From Thermothelomyces thermophilus ATCC 42464 (Eukaryota > Ascomycota > Sordariomycetes > Sordariales > Chaetomiaceae): a stretch of DNA of 64,000 nt. Shown piece after piece: positions 45,718 to 58,674 of the stretch. Numbering within the stretch: the first letter of the stretch is position 1; each line of letters starts with the position of its first letter. The stretch lies in NCBI RefSeq assembly GCF_000226095.1, contig NC_016475.1:4216001-4280000 (forward strand), in the 5' to 3' direction. The position numbers and the translations under genes were made by a program. Under the pieces are notes generated by a model, which saw nothing but the letters and a program-made list of their open reading frames with translations, searched no databases and was not told the origin of the DNA.

Positions 45718-46752
45718 CTAGACCATCTGCCGTGGCTCTGTGCGCGGAAGCATGTCTTCGTATCGTCGACTCTTCATCTCCAGTTCGCTGGATCCAAAGT
45801 CGTTGTCTGAGTGATTGTTGTTCGTGTAGGCGTACTCGTTGCTGGGCATGGGATGCGAGATCTTGAACTTGGGTGGCTGCGTCGCCTGTCGCTTGCGCAG
45901 CATGAAGCAGGCAGCCACCGCGGCGAGGGCAATCACGACGGCAGCCACGCCGATGCCTATGCCAATCTTTCCAGCCTCACTAATCCCGGTCGAGGCCGAG
46001 CCCTTGGCCGCTTCAGACGTTGCTGCTCCGGGAGTCGATGAGGCAGTTGTCGAACTGCTGACAGTTTTGGTCGGCTCAGCCGTTGAGCTTGCTGGCGTCG
46101 CAGACGTTGTCGAGCTTGTCATCGTCGTCGAAGTTGTCGACGTTGCCGAGGTCTCCGACTTGGTCGAGGTTTTCTGGTGCCCAATCTGTCAGCAGTCGAG
46201 CCATACATGGCCAGAACCGATGTTTCACCCACAGTTGTGCTTGAGCTCTTCTCGGACGACTCGGTCGACGCCTTGGCGGTTGGCGAAGGCGTCTCCGACG
46301 ACGTGCTCGTCTGAGACGTCGGGATGGAAGCCCCAGGGGGGAGGGTGGCCGCTTTTGTACCTTGTCAGTGACTATGCTTCCCCGAGCTTCCCATCAACTA
46401 CGTACTGGCACACACGGCGGAGGCTGCGCTGACCACAGTCGGCGCATAGCCGGGAGGGCAAGCACCCTCTGCGCAGTCTCTGATAGAGTTGCTCCAGTCC
46501 GGAACGCCACAGAGACAGCTGAAATCCATGGCCGCGCAGCCAAACTGGCCCGCCAGATTATTGGTATTGCCAACACATGTTTGCTGGAGCGTCGTTAGCT
46601 ATGCTGCACCCATGACCCAGCCTAGATCTGACGCTTGACAGGGTGTCGGAAAGTCAAAACGGGCGGCATACTCCGCAGGGGTCCAGGCTGTCAAACTGGG
46701 CTCTGGCAGAAACCGCCAGTGAGAGCAGTGTTACAAACCGTTCACCCCTCAT
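45718..46752 (-). CDS. CFEM-domain single-TM surface protein, four exons
   Basis: Exons 46672-46752, 46406-46583, 46233-46351 and 45718-46173, with introns of 88, 54 and 59 nt; in frame, 277 aa. A signal peptide (MRGERFVTLLSLAVSARA) is followed by a CFEM domain with the eight Cys: PCGQTCV, FGCAAMDFSCLCG, DCAEGAC and SAVC. The Asp two residues before the CLC pair (AMDFSCLC) is the residue that binds haem iron in Candida Csa2. A Ser/Thr-rich stalk (about 95-175), one TM (IGIGIGVAAVVIALAAVAACFML) and a cytoplasmic tail with RKRQ follow. CFEM-TM proteins act in haem/iron capture, adhesion or surface sensing; which one applies here is open. A TATA-like TATATAAA lies about 80 bases upstream of the ATG. 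Confidence 0.9.
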
Positions 46753-48873
46753 GGTGAATGTGTTGTGCTGCGGGGGACAAAGTGTTCCTGGCGTGAAGAA
46801 CTAGACCAATCTAGCGGTCGAGATTGCGATTGTATATAAATATGCCGGCTCTCCAAGGGTGCAAGTCAAATTGTTGCCGAAGTCGACATGAACGCAAGGC
46901 AAGCTGCAAGAGAGTGGTCGCAGGCTAGGCGAAACGAAGGAGTGGATGGGGAATAATTGCTAAACTAGTGAAAGAAGAGAATGAGTGTGGCGGGTTGCAG
47001 TCGCGAACGAAGTCGGCGTGAGAAAAGAAAAGGACTGCAAGCCCAAGTTCGAAATGGAAAAACAGAAAACGGACTCGGGATCGAAGCCGACTCCCTTGGG
47101 AGAATTCAAGCTGAGGTGGGCAGGAAGGACAAAGAGGCCGCATCTCCCTCGAGAGGAGGAGGGTGTCTGCGAGGTTTAACTGCCCCAGGGCGGGCGCAGC
47201 AGCCCAATCATTAATCTGGGGAAGGAACAGGGCTCCATCGTGCATGTGTCCATCCACACATCCCCTGCAGCCCATTGGTGGGGTTAGTGTAGGAAGGGGC
47301 AGAGACCTGGTGCTGAAAACGCCATCTTTGAACAGCTTTTTGGACTCTTGGTTAGGTACATTACATACAGTGCCACTTGTAAGCCAACGTTAGCTTCCTA
47401 TTCTTACTTCCGTTAGACCCTAAAGCCTTAATCTTCACGACCTGGTCCTAGGCATTACCTCCTGCTCGTTCTCATTTTTCAACCCCCCCGGGGCTTGTTC
47501 GGCGCTGGAACGATGGGACCCAAATCATCTAGGACAGCCACCGTCGACCGTGTTTCCCTCCGGGAAACGTCACTTCATGAGCATCGCAAACTGCCTTTAA
47601 CCCACTCGCAGTGGCAGGAGCGGTCGATAGTGTTGGACTTCTGCTCAATGGCACAACAAGTGCGAAGCCTCCGCTGATGTGCTTTCACTGAAACGGTGGA
47701 ACGATCCCGATATAGAAATGCGGACCGGGGATGGCTCCCTCCGCACGGCAGGTTGATTCCTTGCACGCGTACACGGTATTTCCGAAGCCTGGATAGCGAG
47801 TGAGTCGATGGCCGAACCTTAAAATCGCAGAATGGGTCGGTATTCCTTAGTTTGGTTCCGTCTGCATGTTCCATCTGAACTGCCCGTCTTCCAATGCGCC
47901 CCTCAAAAGTTCCTGCAGGGTTCTCCATGGCACCACTCCGCAAATCAAAGTTCAGCGACTTGGCAGGGGTTAGCGAGGGGTTATTTCTTCAGACCAACTG
48001 CCCAGCGCGAAGCTCGGAGCACTCCAGGTCTTGCCAGGGACGAAAGAGTTTGCTTTAAAAATCTTGATCTTTCACTGCTTGAAAATGGTTTAAATAGGAC
48101 GTCCGCAAAAGCGCCAAATTGCCGACATGTTCCACGGTTGTTGAACGCGCATCGTTCTGGAATCTGAACCCTCATGAGGGGACAATGCATGTGGCCCCGC
48201 AATTTAGTTGCAGGCCGAGGACGGAATCGCTGTTTCAGATTCACAGATTCGGACTGGTGGGGCAAGGGTTCCTCGGCCAGGAACCAACCTAAGGTTCCTC
48301 CGACTTTGAAAGCCATCGGATGAAAGCGGGGAAGTGCCCGCGTTGCGAATTCTGCTACCTTCCGTGGTAAGGTGATTAGAGTTGCTGGACTGGGCCTCCT
48401 CAGCAGCGGCTCGGTTTTTTGATTACCATCAGAGGCGCAGAGCGGCGAGGAGGACAGCTTTGCCAACATGTTGCCGGTCGCCGCTCAGTTGGTTTCAGCA
48501 CGCGCTTACGGAGATTGTCCAGGCGCTCCTGGTGCGGTTGGTGGGCCCAGTTGGAAGCGCAGATTCAGCGCGTGAAGCGCACATCATCCAAGCTTCACCT
48601 TGGGAAGTGCTCCCGTTGAAGGATCAACAAGGCGCTCAAGCTTTGTCGTTGGAGATGCCATGGAAGCCTCGCGCCGCCATCATCTCGTTGTATGATACTG
48701 GAACGAAACCTGGGCAACTCCTCAATGTCTCCGAAGATTACGGGACGGGTCGCAATCGCGGTCTGACTTCGTTAAGCACAAAGGCCTGTGGTATATAACT
48801 CGGCTTTGTAACTCGTGAGAGTCCATAGCCAAGTCGGACCCCCTGGATTCGGAACACCCTACCTTTCGTACAG
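46753..48873. other. 2.1-kb stretch leading into the repeat block
   Basis: Holds the CFEM-TM promoter (TATA-like at 46831-46840) and then GC-normal sequence without a supported gene. The frames 46981-47214, 47981-48469 and 48382-48798 overlap shadows on both strands. The last 40 bases (48833-48870) may be the left terminal repeat of the DNA transposon that follows. Confidence 0.45.
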
Positions 48874-49860
48874 ATGCCACACATACACCGCTACTTCAAC
48901 CTAACCACTTCAACTTACTACAACTTGGTCAGTTCTTTTTCAATCAACCCCAAACTTTACAAATACCTTCAACAGTTCAATATAGCTTATACTAAACAGG
49001 ATATTCAAGATACGCTCGCAAAATACTACTCTAGTTACGGCTCATTACGAAGTATTAGCTATAAATTCGGCATCCCTCCTACTACTTTATATAGTCGTAT
49101 CTAAGGCTCTTAGTTATATTTAATTATAGCTAAACTATAATAGTCCCTTAGTTATATATAGGAAGAATAGCTTACCTAATAGGTATTAATCTAAGTTGCC
49201 CTAGGTGTCCTACTAACCTATATATAAATTAGAGAGTTCGCTAGCCGAATACTCTAGGTATAAGGAGCTAGCTATATGATAGTCGGAAAAGGCTAGATGA
49301 CCTGGTTCCTTTATAGAAACCTTATCCTTCGAACCTAGCGAGCCTATAAGATAGATTTAGTCTATATTAACGGCGCTATTAATTTAGTTATATATAGTTA
49401 ATAGCTATAGCTAAATATCCTAGCTATTAAGGATATCTTACTAGCTAACTGTTAGAATATAGACAAATATAGTATTATAAAAGGATAGGGAATTAACGGC
49501 TTAGTAGTTAGAAGTGCCTAAATACGTTTAATTTATTAGAAAACTCCTAGTTTATATACCTAGACTTTATTCCTTAAGTATATCTCTATAATAGGGATAT
49601 TTATCCCCCTAGTTATTATCTTTAGAGGTAGGACTCTTTAATAATAGTGGTTTCCTATCAATAAGAGTAAATTAAAGGATTAGAAGTTTATAGTAATAGA
49701 GATAGGCTAGACTAATCAAACTATTATAGTTAAATAGCTCTAAAAAGTCTTCATTCCTTCTACCTAGCTAGAGGACAATTCCTAATAATGACTTCTAATA
49801 TTAGATAGCTATAATAGCTATATAACTAATGACTTTATATAGTTATATTTATTATAGGCC
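48874..49860 (+). mobile_element. Decayed Fot1/pogo-type DNA transposon
   Basis: The open frame 48874-49104 encodes a pipsqueak-type helix-turn-helix, as at the N-terminus of Fot1/pogo transposases (YTKQDIQDTLAKYYSSYGSL, then YKFGIPPTTLYSRI). Beyond it the same frame continues with many stop codons through 49105-49320, with segments recalling the CENP-B-like region (VLIQVALGV... and IREFASRIL). The DDE core lies further on (about 49560-49860; near 49620 SPLVIIF and the WFPI segment). The stops are almost all TAA or TAG in TpA-rich DNA, as RIP of CAA/CAG/TGG would give. The coding trace stops near 49860, short of a full Fot1 of about 1.8-2 kb, so the 3' part is missing or beyond recognition. 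A possible left inverted repeat lies at 48833-48870; no right partner was found. Confidence 0.8.
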
Positions 49861-50444
49861 TAAGCTATACCTAGGCTAGATAATGCCTAGGCTTTATCTA
49901 GGCACGGAACGGACCTACCTTACCTTACCTACCCTGCCCTATAGGTCTATAGAGCATTTGTTACTTGTTTATAACTTGTCCGGTAGATATACGGCCAAGG
50001 CCTGGTTAGCGCCTAACCTAGAGCCTAACTAGGCCCTACCTAGGTTATATATATATATATTAGTTAAAAGGTACTTCTCTATATACCTCTTATATTCTTC
50101 CTCTTTTCCCTCCCTAAGGTAGTCGAAAAAAACAATATACGCTTATCTATAGATGCTATAAGGCTAGTATATCACATTTCGACTACCGTTTTACTAGTAG
50201 TAACTCCTTAAGGGAGTTATTAATAATATAGTTATAATAGATTTAGGAGTATATAGGCCTTTAGGCTTAGTAGAATTATAGGAGCTTGTCTACTCCCTTT
50301 AAGTAGTAGTAGAATAGTAAAATGCTATAATCGACACCTTCTAGGCATTCTAAACCTAATCTATCCTAACCCCTAAGTCGGCTAGGGTGCCCCTTAAAGC
50401 TTAACAGCTATAGCAAAAGCGTCTCCTAACTAGATAACCTTTTA
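49861..50444. repeat. AT-rich repeat remnant of unknown family, interrupted by element A
   Basis: AT-rich sequence with repeated CCTAGGC-like words (49860-50045) and a coding-like stretch from about 50165 that reaches the element A target site. Coding-like sequence of similar composition resumes after element A at 58491. This suggests an older element into which A and then B inserted. Family not recognised. Confidence 0.4.
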
Positions 50445-50449
50445 ACGGT

Positions 50450-50895
50450 TGTGACGAACCTAACTCAGACTTCTTCTAAAAGGGTTCAGACGAAGGTAGA
50501 TTGAGAGGGACAAGCGAGCAGGTCGTCTAAGGGATTCGGTAAAGCTAAAGGGTTCATAACAACACTGGAGTTGTCTCTTATAATAATTAGCAATACTTAG
50601 TATAAGTACTGTAATTATAATTGTTACTACTAGTGAACTCCTAGAGTCTACCTAACGAGTGACTAGCTAGCTATATATATATAATTATCTGTCCCTCTTT
50701 AATAGTTATTACTAGTACCATTTTTCCTTTTACCCTATAATTCCGTATTATCGACGGTGATATATTATTATTACTAGTAAAGACCTTAGTCTTGGCGATA
50801 ATAATCTTCTAATTAGTCTGTCAAGTGATTAGCTATCGGAATGTCCTATGTCCTAGCTATAGCCCGCTAGGCCGTCTATATGCTTATCTGTAATA
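50450..50895 (-). repeat. Element A 3' LTR
   Basis: 446 bp, starting TGTGACGAACC on the plus strand. It aligns over its full length with the copy at 58045-58490; by eye about nine in ten positions agree, and nearly all differences are transitions. Confidence 0.9.
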
Positions 50896-51019
50896 TAATG
50901 CCCCTCTTTAAGGCTTTCGACCCGAAAGCCCTCTTAGGCCGTTTCAAATAGTGCTAATACCCTTTGCTTATGAGTATTATATTCTTCTTATTTCTATATT
51001 ATAGTTGCTATGTTAATAA

Positions 51020-51640
51020 AATGCCTATAGAGAAACGAAAGTCGTATTCTATATGTTATTATACTTCCCTTGCTTAGAACATTGTTAAGAACGGTTTTAT
51101 TGTTATACCTTGCTCTTAATATACATTATATGGCCTTATCTATAAAATGATTGTACGTATAAAGCGTTATAAGGCCTATATTTGTCGAGGTTATTCTTAT
51201 AATAGCTCTAGTATCCCGCTTTCTTCCTATAAGCTTGTCTCCCTTTTTTTTTTTTTTTTAGTATTATAATTCCTAATGTTCGTTCTAATAGATCGCATTC
51301 TTTAGGAGCAGCGTCGTATCAAGGATACTAAACGTCGTACCAAACTTAAGCTAGATAAATTCTAACGCCGTCTAGAAGAAGCCTAGCGCGAGTTATCCGA
51401 AAAGCTTATACAGCTCTAGCGTCTTCGTTAGTAGAAGGAGTTTTTAGTAGAGAAAGGTACCAATATGGTGGCGCGTAGTTTGTCGACCTTAGATAAGTTA
51501 GAGGCGGTTAAGCAGTAAGAGTAGTAAGAGGTGCCTACTATACCCTCGTTAGAGATTAATGATGCCGTTAATGCTATTAACTAGGGCGTCGTCTTTAGTT
51601 CTATCCTAGGTTTTCCTTTGGTCGATCTAGGTTCTACTAG
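51020..51640 (+). other. Opposite-strand reading region of element A
   Basis: Plus-strand coding-like region between the 3' LTR and the integrase end, with a T run of about 16 in the middle and a second half rich in Arg/Lys/Glu/Leu that looks like a coiled coil. It matches the layout of the region in element B at about 59240-59930. Fossil, broken in many places. Confidence 0.5.
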
Positions 51641-54011
51641 TAGAACTATTCTAGTTTCTTAAGGTAGTTTAAATTCTTGACTAGTTCCTATAAGTTATCT
51701 TTTGGTCCGAAATCGAGCCATTTAACTAGATACTATAGTTCCCTATTAATAATATATAAATCTAGAATTTCTTCGACGTCCTATTCTTCTTCCTTATCAT
51801 TTACTTTGATATATATAGCAACCTTGGCGTTTTTTGGTACTGGTTTGAGAAGTGAAATATAAAAAACATCTATCCATAGTTGTATAGATAATAATAACGA
51901 TAGTTAGTAGTTAGATGTTGAAATTCGTTCTTTAATAACGAAAGGTCTGACCTTTTTAAAGTCTAGCTTTATACTTAGTCGTTTGGTTTATAGGTTTCGT
52001 ACAATTAGGTAGACTTTGTCTCCCCTCTCTAGGTAAGGTCCCTTAAGCCTATATTTATTGTAGTAGTTCTTTATTCTAGTCTTGATAAACTCGAGTTTCT
52101 TTTTAAGCTTCTTATATAGTACGTGTATTTGTTCCGCTTTGACTACTGCTCTTAGCACTATAACCTCTAGTTCTTGCCTAAGGTCTACTTTATATCTGTA
52201 ATTCGCGAAGAACAGTGTGACTTTAGTCGTTTCCGTTAGTATTATATTATAAGCGAGTTATACTATTAGTAATAGTATAACCTAGTCGTCTTGCTAGTAG
52301 TTAATGTAAGAACGGAGATACTACTTAATAACTTGGTTTAGTCGCTCTGTTTATCTATCAATCTATAGGTAATATACTATTAATAGCTTGCTATTGATGC
52401 CTAATTATTATATTAATGCTTGCTAGAACTTTAACGTAAACTTAGTATCTCTATCGGTAATCTATTCTTATGGCTAAGCATATACTGATATAACTTACCG
52501 ATAGATTACGTCTACTAACTATTTAGCTATTTAGGATTTCTTATAGGGAAAGAAGTATACCTATTTAGTCAGGCGATCTACTATAGTAAGAATGCTATTA
52601 TAGATTACTCCTATAGCCGTGTCCTTAGATTCCAGCAGCTTCGTAATAAAGTCTATTGTAACTAAACTCTATAGTTTATTAGCTATTAGTAATGGCTAAA
52701 GTAGCCTATACGGCTTATATCGTGCCGTTTTGCTTTAATTATAAATGTCGTAGTTCTATATAACTTCCTTAACCTATACTATTAACTATAGAAAGTCATG
52801 GTATTTCTTAACTTATACGATAGTCTTTGTAACTCCTTTGTATCCTCCGAGTTTTGACTCGTGGAGTTCTCGAATTATCCATAGCTGTTAATCCTAGTTA
52901 TAGATATATACTTTGCCTTAGTACTAGAGTTTCCTATCTCTTTCTTCTACTCTGTTAGGTACTAGTGGTCCGGGTGCTACTTAATACTATGCCTCGTTAA
53001 TCCTTTCTTCTCGAAAGATTATATAGTATTCTAGGAACGAGTTAAGTAGATTATCTTCTACAGGTATCTACATTTCGTGATATAGCGTTCCGTCTGTTCG
53101 TTCCTTAAATAACGGTAGTATTATTTCTATTTGTCCTTCTGTATAATCCGTTTATCGGCTTAAGATATCTACTTGTACATTCTCTTTACCCTTCTTATAG
53201 CGGATCTCGAAGTTAAATTCTACAAGGAATTCTACCTATTGTATTTGTTATCTATTAAGCTCCTTTGTTGTCATAAAGTATCGTAAATTCCTATGATCCG
53301 TATACACTTATACTAGTTTAATTGTACCGTTAAGGTATAGTTGCTATTCCTTAAAAGCTTTGACAATCGTAAGTAGTTCCTTATTATAGATCGGATAATT
53401 AAGATGTAGTCTATCGAGCTTCTTTAAAAAGAAAGCTATAGGATATAGCTTTCCTTATTTATCTTGTTATCCTAATTGTCCTCTAATGGCGTAGTCTAAA
53501 GTGTCCGTTTTTACCTCGAATGGCTTCTTAGGATCTAGTAATACTAGTACTAGATCTTTAGTAATAGCGTTATAGATCTATATAAATGCTTGCTCGTGCT
53601 ATTCTTTCTATTAGAATTTAGCGTTCTTCCTAATAAGTTTGTGTAAAGGTCGTACGATTGCTCTAAAGTTCCTAATAAACATTCGGTAGAAGTTTATAAA
53701 TCCGATAAAGCTTCGTATTTCTGTGACTAACGTTAGTTATAGCTACTCCTTAATAGCTTTAACCTTTGAAGGTTCTATCCGGATTTATCCTAGGGATATT
53801 TTATATCCTAGAAATACTATTTTCCTAATGTAGAATTCGCTCTTTTCCTTATTAACTAATAGTTTATATATATATAGCACGTCTAGTACTACTTTTATAT
53901 GCTTCTAGTGTTTGTCTATTATCTTAGAGAAGATAAGTATATCATCAAGATAATATATTATAAATTTATCAAGAAAGGGTCAGATAGCTTGATTAATTAG
54001 GGCTTAGAACG

Positions 54012-54463
54012 TGTAACAAACCTAACTCAGACTTCTTCTAAAAGGGTTCAGACGAAGGTAGGTTAAGCGGGACAAGCGTACAGGTCGTCTAAGGGATTCG
54101 GTAAAGCCAAAGGGTTTATAACAACACTAGAGTTGTCTCTCACAGTAGTCAACGGTGCTTGGTATGAGTACTGTGATTGTAAGTTGCTATCACTAGTAAA
54201 CTCCCAGAGTCCACTATAACGAGTGACTATTTACATGTATATATACTTCTGCCGATCGCTTATGGTCCCTTTCTATCCTGTCCTTAGATCGCCTTTGGTA
54301 GCTAGCTATCCTCCACTATCTTTCCCTTTTGGCAATCGTTTGCCCGTGGTAGCCCGTGCTCCCTAGCGATCCCATGTTAGCCTCGCTTCGTGCCCTTCTT
54401 GATTGGTGGCTCATTTAGCCTCCTGTGCCCTACCGGGTCGCGGTATATGGTTGGCTTGTGATA
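54012..54463 (-). repeat. Solo LTR (B type) inserted in element A
   Basis: 452 bp with a 5-bp target duplication GAACG at 54007-54011 and 54464-54468. It is most like the LTR at 58675-59123. The surrounding pol sequence resumes directly after it when compared with element B near 62255. It is the product of LTR-LTR recombination of a later insertion. Confidence 0.9.
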
Positions 54464-57400
54464 GAACGTTATTAGTACATTCGTAAGTCCGAATAGCATG
54501 ACGAGGTATTTATAGTAACTATAAGGTATCCTAAAGGCCGTTTTTTACTTGTTACCTTCTTTAATCTATATATAGTTATAGGCTAATAGTAAGTTAAGAT
54601 ATATAAAATATTAGGCTCCTACTAACTAATCTTAGAGCTATAAGATTAGTAGTAATAGGTATTAGTTTTTCACGGTCTATTCGTTAAGTTACTAATAGTT
54701 AATATATAACTATAGCTTTCTATCTTTCTTAGGTATAAATAAAATTAGGTAGCCTACTAGCGATATTAACAGGCAGATATATTCTCTTTAAAGGTTTTCC
54801 TCTAAATATCGCTTAAGTTCTTCATTCTATGTCTAGCTCGTATAGTAAATCTTAAAGAACTTTAGTCGTATTCCTTCCTTAAGCTTAATCTCGTAATTCT
54901 ATAGGCCGTGTTCTAGCAATCCTTCTAGATATTTCGGTTCGAATGCTAGGTATCCTTTGTATTCCTTTAGTACTTCCCTAGTCTTGTCTTGTCTCTTGGT
55001 TTTCTAATAGTATACGAACTTGGTTCCGTCTATAGCGATGCTAGCGATTTCTCCTATCTTAACCTACTACTCTAATTGCAATGCTCTACATTTGTTAACA
55101 GAGAGAATAGCTATCGGCGGTTTAGCTTGTTCCCTCTGTCGTGATATCGATATCGTTATACTGCCTCTTCTAGAGTCTATAGTAGTCTGCCTACCACTAT
55201 CTATCTCTTGCGGTAGATCTATAGGATATGCCTTCCCTTGAGTATCGTCTGCTTATAATCCTTATACGCTCCTTATCTTGCTAGTTAAATACGACTCTAT
55301 TTAGGGTTATAGGTAGCTACTATTCTTCTAGCTAATATCCGGATTATAATCTTTATACTATAGTAACCCTAATATTATATCTTTATTATTACCTATATTT
55401 ATAATACTAAATATGACTATTATAGTCTTCCTTACTATAGTGATATCGATCGGTTTAGTCTCCCTATATACTTATTATATTAGAAATAGCCCTTTGACTA
55501 TATTATACTTCTACTTAATTCTCTAGAGTATTTATAGCTAATTTACAAGTGTCGGCGAAATTAGGTTTATCTTTACTCTACTATCTACTAGTATAAGCAT
55601 TTTATGCTGTTTCTATTATGCTATTATCTATAGTTACTTGTCTTGCCACCGTCGCCTAAAGATTACGGCGATTTCCTATGTTTCTGCTAGGAGGTCTCGA
55701 TATAGTAGTCTCTTACGCTAGTTCCTCCTATACTACGCTACCACTCGCCGCTACTCGGGCGTTAATAGTTTCCGGGCCCCTCGAAGGGCCCTAACCTGTT
55801 TCCTAGGTCAGTACTAACCTCTTTAGTTATTTGGCTAATAGCGGCTTCGTTAATTATACTCATTTCTATAAGCCATTAAGTGCTTGTAGCTTCCTACTAT
55901 TAGGTCTATTCTACTTTCCGTCGTATATGCTATAGCTTTATCTAAAGCTCCCGAATTCGCGACTTCTTTTTATCTACGTGATAATCGTTACTCTAGCACG
56001 AGTTCTATATATCTTGTTCTATTCTATAGTACCTAGGCTAGGCTTGTTTTGGAACTACTATAATACCTTCTAGACTCCAAGCTTCGATTTTCTAGAGTAA
56101 TTCGGCTACTCTATTTCCTATATCGTAGACCTATTCTATAGGGCGGAGGCTTCTGTTCTCATTTCCTTGTTAGGTTAGCTAGTGATTGTTTTCGAATTTG
56201 TCGCGGAAGTAATATCGGCATTTATATACTATATACTAGAACTAGGGCACTTACGTATATACCTTATATCGAGGGTATAGTCGTGTAGCGTTATCTAGGA
56301 AGTATTAGAATTCTTTCCCAAATCCTTCTTACTATATATAGACTATGGGTACTCTAATGCTAAGATAAGAGTGTTTCTTCTAATAGCTTTTCTATATATG
56401 CTTGTCTTTTCCACGGCTCGCGTATATAAACTAGTATTCTATATTCTATACGTCGTTACTAAGTTACTAGTTATTAAGGTACTTAGTATAGCTATTAGGC
56501 CCATTATATATCATAGGCTATTCTCCTTTAATAGTTTCTACAATACGTTAGAGTTCCCTTATCTCGTCCCTCATTTCATCGCTCTACTAGGTAAGTCAAG
56601 TTAAGCGTCTATCCCGTTTACGTAGCTCCGTATTAAGTTAGAAAACTTCATTATAGTACTATTCGATTCGTTCCTAGAGGAATGGAACATTAGGTCCAGG
56701 TCTTTCGTTTCCTTAGGTATTAGTTATCTATAATCTATCCTGCCTCTATATAACCGTAAAACCCTATTACTTTAAGGCTAGAAGAATCGAAATTAGTAGT
56801 ATATACTCTCTTACCATGTTCTATTCGGCAAGACCTGTCTCTAGGTCTATAATAACTAGTTCGGAGTATAGTACTTGTTTGTCTTTACCGTTACTATCGT
56901 GTCCGAGACTATCTATATCACTGCCCCTGTCTTCGTAGCTTGTAGCCGCTACTTCGATAACGTCCTTAGTAGTTTCGTCGATGACTACAATTTCCTTTCT
57001 AGAGATTGTCTTCTATTCTTTCTTTAGGCTTCGATATTACTATTTATAGTGCCCTTTCTTTCTATAGTTATAATAGGTAACATTAGACTTATCTTTAGTC
57101 GTCTTCTTCTAGTCTTGCTTTTATACTATATCTATATCTATAGCTCTAGGGTACGTCCCATATAAGGTACTAACGTACGCTTACTTTTTCTTATTATTAG
57201 CCTTAACTATAGTTCTATTTATTTGGCCTCATTTCTACTACTTTTATATATAGAGTCGATTATCGATTCTAATAGCCTATATAATATATTTATCTAGGGT
57301 CTTAGGCTAATTATACCTATATAGCTTGTCTTTAACCTTTTCCTTTAAGCTATTATAAAATAATTATATTAATACCTTGTTGTTAAGCTAAGACTTAAGT

Positions 57401-58044
57401 ATATTTTATCTAAACTATATAATATAGGAGGTTACTAACTTAGTCTATTAGAGATTAGTAAGTCTTTCTTATATATAAATCTTCTTATCTTTATTACTAA
57501 AAACCTTCTAAAGCTCTTCTTCGAAACGGTTATAAGATCGAAAGACTGCCTATATAAACGCGTCTCGGTCGTCTTCATCTTCCTTAATAAGATAGTTATT
57601 CTATATAAGTTTAAACTATCTAAGTACCTTACCCTCTAATCTTATAATCATATAAAGAACTTTAGCTTTATTGTCTAGAAACTTGTCATCATTAAGCCAG
57701 AAGTAAGATCGAAGGTTCGTTAGGAATCCTATAAGATCTTCCTTAGTTCCTCTATATTTGCTAGGTAGTTCGATCTTAATATAGCTCGCTTTAGCAGTCT
57801 CGAGCGCCTTGATTTTGGTATAGGCCTTGTTAACCAACTTCTATAAGTGCTTTTTACCATTCTCGAGTTCCTTAATTTAGGCTTAAGCAGCCTTATCTCT
57901 CTAGTCTAACTCCTAGATCTACTACTAGAGTTGACCAAGCTAGGTAAGCAGCTATTTGGCCGTAATGTTAGTAGCTATGTCGATGTCAAGGTCAAAGTCA
58001 CCTCCGTTCTGAACTATGATAGAACAAAGGGAGTAGTAACAACG

Positions 58045-58490
58045 TATGATGAACCTAACTTAGACTTCTTCTAAAAGGGTTTAGACGAAGGTAGATTGAG
58101 AGGGATAAGCGGGCAGGTCGTCTAAGGGATTTGGTAAAGCTAAAGGGTTTATAACAACACTAGAGTTATCTCTTATAGTAATTAGCAATGCTTGGTATAA
58201 GTACTGTGATTGTGATTGTTACTACTAGTAAACTCTTAGAGTCTACCTAACGAGTGACTAGCTAGCTATATATATATAATTGTCTGTCCCTCTTTAATAG
58301 TTATTACTAGTACTATTTCTCTTTTTACCCTGTAATTCCGTGTTATCGACGGTGACATGTTATTATCACTAGTAAAGACCTTAGTCTTAGTAGTAATAAT
58401 CTTCTAATTGGTCTGTTAAGTGATTGGCTATTAGAATGTCCTACGTCCTGGCTATAGCCTGCTAGGCCGTCTATATGCTTATCTATAATA
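58045..58490 (-). repeat. Element A 5' LTR
   Basis: 446 bp; the partner of 50450-50895. The adjacent internal side (below 58045) is where the primer-binding site should lie. Confidence 0.9.
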
Positions 58491-58495
58491 ACGGT

Positions 58496-58674
58496 AAAAA
58501 GGAACTCTTTATAGTATAAAAGAATATAATAGAATATATCCTTATAGCTAATAGAGATTTTATTAGCTCTAACTATAACTAATAGGTCTTTATCTAGGAA
58601 AACCTTATATACTAGGTATAGACCTAAGTTACGGCTTATTATAAATTTATAAGCCTAAAAGTTATATGACGAAC
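58496..58674. repeat. Strip of the older remnant between elements A and B
   Basis: About 180 bases of AT-rich sequence between the two elements. It appears to continue the remnant interrupted at 50445. Family not recognised. Confidence 0.4.

Larger units (their letters stand above)
50450..58490 (-). mobile_element. Element A: Ty3/gypsy-type LTR retroelement fossil
   Basis: 8.0 kb with an LTR at each end (446 bp each) and a 5-bp target duplication ACGGT at 50445-50449 and 58491-58495. Coding is on the minus strand: gag near 57.0-57.9 kb, protease to reverse transcriptase about 53.4-56.5 kb (the YLDD region lies near 53940), RNase H about 53.0-53.4, integrase core about 52.4-52.9 and its C-terminal module about 51.7-52.15. 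A purine tract sits next to the LTR at 50896-50910, as expected for the 3' end. An opposite-strand reading region lies at about 51.0-51.65 kb, and a solo LTR of the B type is inserted at 54012-54463. The element is broken in very many places with RIP-like decay. It is older than the solo LTR it carries. Confidence 0.88.

Noticed and set aside
55020-55241. Plus-strand frame conserved with 62807-63028
   Set aside because: Its conservation follows from lying antisense to the same part of pol in elements A and B; it is far from the accessory region and has no protein pattern of its own.
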